A stretch of 5,569 nt of DNA from a bacterium (lineage in GTDB: Bacteria > Patescibacteriota > Minisyncoccia > Phycocordibacterales > UBA5272). The notes beneath the pieces were generated by a model. It saw only the letters and a list, made by a program, of their open reading frames with translations. It did not search any database and was not told the origin of the DNA. Below, in pieces: positions 4,619-5,569 of this stretch (positions within the stretch are counted from its first letter, which is position 1; each line of letters starts with the position of its first letter). The stretch spans positions 1-5,569 of the forward strand of contig JAHFND010000029.1 of assembly GCA_023267475.1 (NCBI GenBank), in the 5' to 3' direction. Both the position numbers and the translations under genes were made by a program.

Positions 4619-5569
4619 TTATGCAGCCATTCCATCTTGAGCATCTATATCAGATTGAGCTCTTGCTCTAGCGGCATTTTGTCTATCTTTTATAGCTCTC
4701 ATTCTCGCTGCGAAATCATCAGTCTCTATATTATGTTCGGAATTATTTGTACCAGGAAATCTTTCAGCATCTTCTTTCTTCGCATTATCCCAGTCTTCAT
4801 TTTTAAATCTGGTCTGAGTAGCTTCATCAGCTTCTCTGAATTTTCTCTGCATGTTAGATGCTTCTCTTTCTTTAGTTTGTTCAGCTTCTGCTTTTGCCCT
4901 TTCTCTAACCTCATTTTCTTTTATTGCTTCTATCTGAGCATCTCCCTGCATTGCATACTTAGTTCTTTCATCAGCATTATTGTAAGTTTCTTGATTTTTT
5001 TCTGCAGCATACTGACTCTCGACCTCCTTTCTGAAAGCATTTTTTGTTGCTGTCTCTTTTTTAATTTCATCTTGAGCTCTTAGACTTTCTCTAATCTCAT
5101 CGCGCTCCTTTTCTTCCGGAGTTCTAGTGTCTACATTTGCAGCAGCTGTTCTAACTTCTTCATTTCTAGCTTGGTTTTCTCTCATCGCCTCTTCTTGGTC
5201 TGCTGCCATCATACTATTTCTTATTGAAGCATCATCCTGATTAAGAAATGCATCTTTCTTTTTCTCACCAGTTTTAAGACTGTATGATGCAACCTTCCTG
5301 TCGTTAGATTCCTTCTTTAGTAGTTCTGAAGACAGACTGTTTCTTCTTGATTCATCAGCTTTCTTTTTAGTTTCACTTTGCTGAGTGAAATTCATTTTAC
5401 TTCCAGCCCCCATTCCCATTCCTGCACTGGACATACCTTTAGAAATCATTCCAGAGTTTCTCGCATCAAATGTACTTCCTGCCAAAGAATTTGTCAGATT
5501 AAATGCCCTTTTACCAAGAAATGTATCTTGATTATTTCTCATCCAACTCCCAATCGCTCCTTTTCCTTC
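4619..5569 (-). CDS. VirB6/TrbL-like T4SS membrane protein, C-terminal cytoplasmic-type tail (5' end outside window)
   Basis: The frame is open from the window edge to the TAA at 4619 (316 residues). The first ATG at 5542 is probably internal: the nine codons before it (EGKGAIGSW) continue without a stop and suit a Gly-rich region after membrane helices. Then follow FLGKRAFNLTNSLAGSTFDARNSG, a motif I recall from tails of CPR VirB6/TrbL-like proteins (SSFDVRN-type), and a Gly/Met-rich stretch (GMSSAGMGMGAG). The remaining roughly 255 residues are extremely charged (Glu, Lys, Arg, Asp, Gln, Ala), with no hydrophobic segment and strong helix/coiled-coil tendency. VirB6/TrbL proteins form the inner-membrane channel of T4SSs. 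The visible part would be a soluble tail contacting VirB4 or substrates. The gene order before prgI matches prgH of pCF10. A separate short gene starting at 5542 is possible, because GGGAG lies 4 bases before that ATG. The family call depends on sequence outside the window. Confidence 0.75.
   Translation of the reverse strand, partial: EGKGAIGSWMRNNQDTFLGKRAFNLTNSLAGSTFDARNSGMISKGMSSAGMGMGAGSKMNFTQQSETKKKADESRRNSLSSELLKKESNDRKVASYSLKTGEKKKDAFLNQDDASIRNSMMAADQEEAMRENQARNEEVRTAAANVDTRTPEEKERDEIRESLRAQDEIKKETATKNAFRKEVESQYAAEKNQETYNNADERTKYAMQGDAQIEAIKENEVRERAKAEAEQTKEREASNMQRKFREADEATQTRFKNEDWDNAKKEDAERFPGTNNSEHNIETDDFAARMRAIKDRQNAARARAQSDIDAQDGMAA

Noticed and set aside
4645..4653. TGATATAGA as a further extended -10 upstream of the 249-aa gene
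   Set aside because: The hexamer TATAGA is a poorer match. It lies inside the VirB6-like coding region more than 30 bases before the ATG, without the spacing shared by the other two motifs.
4726..4914. 62-codon minus-strand open frame
   Set aside because: It is an alternate-frame shadow within the VirB6-like tail, Lys/Leu-rich only because of the A/G-rich template.
4637..5083. 148-codon plus-strand open frame
   Set aside because: It lies antisense inside the VirB6-like tail. Its Ser/Phe/Ile/Cys-rich translation is what the reverse of Glu/Lys/Arg-rich coding gives. It has no family resemblance and no start context.
1..5569. TGA recoding (code 25, as in Gracilibacteria/Absconditabacteria)
   Set aside because: All long frames close without in-frame TGA, glycine is encoded by normal GGN codons, and TGA is the virB4 stop in a classic ATGA overlap.
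1..5569. tRNA, rRNA, riboswitch or CRISPR array
   Set aside because: The window is almost fully coding. The only sizeable gap (3303-3387) is taken up by the terminator and promoter, and I see no cloverleaf or regularly spaced repeats.

Overview
The window is AT-rich and tightly packed, with every gene on the minus strand. It looks like part of a type IV secretion system (T4SS) locus from a Patescibacteria/CPR bacterium, probably of the Parcubacteria type. The assignment rests on protein-family recognition from memory, not on a search. The supporting signs are a VirB4 ATPase split into a separate TraC-like N-terminal protein and an ATPase protein, a PrgI-family membrane protein with a charged tail, a VirB6/TrbL-like C-terminal tail with a G-STFDARN motif, and a secreted protein with Ig-like repeats. 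Stops are TAA, TAG and TGA, and TGA ends virB4, so I see no sign of TGA recoding.

Reading in the direction of transcription (high to low coordinates), the layout is as follows. 5569-4619 is the C-terminal part of a VirB6/TrbL-like protein whose 5' end lies outside the window. 4612-3863 encodes an uncharacterised 249-residue helical protein with a disordered linker and a DPYREIP tail. 3834-3388 encodes PrgI. A strong GC-rich intrinsic terminator sits at 3389-3355, followed by a short AT-rich spacer with a likely promoter. 3302-2667 encodes the TraC-like N-terminal half of VirB4, and 2661-847 encodes the VirB4 ATPase. 850 to the window edge holds a signal-peptide protein with about 105-residue Ig-like repeats, truncated by the edge and overlapping virB4 by ATGA.

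The gene order VirB6-like, PrgI, VirB4 matches the prgH-prgI-prgJ core of Gram-positive conjugation systems such as pCF10. VirB6-like and PrgI would form the inner-membrane channel. The two VirB4 parts would supply ATP-driven energy or pilus/substrate handling at the cytoplasmic face. The repeat protein would be an extracytoplasmic component. No coupling ATPase (VirD4), relaxase, VirB8, cell-wall hydrolase or pilin is visible here, so I cannot say whether the machine does conjugation, DNA uptake, protein export or cell attachment.

The least expected feature is regulatory. Perfect extended -10 motifs (TGnTATACT) lie only 8-9 bases upstream of the start codons of both prgI and the TraC-like gene. 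This geometry predicts leaderless or nearly leaderless mRNAs. Together with the mid-cluster terminator, it suggests the locus is at least two transcription units rather than one simple operon. There is no gene-free stretch over 300 bases.
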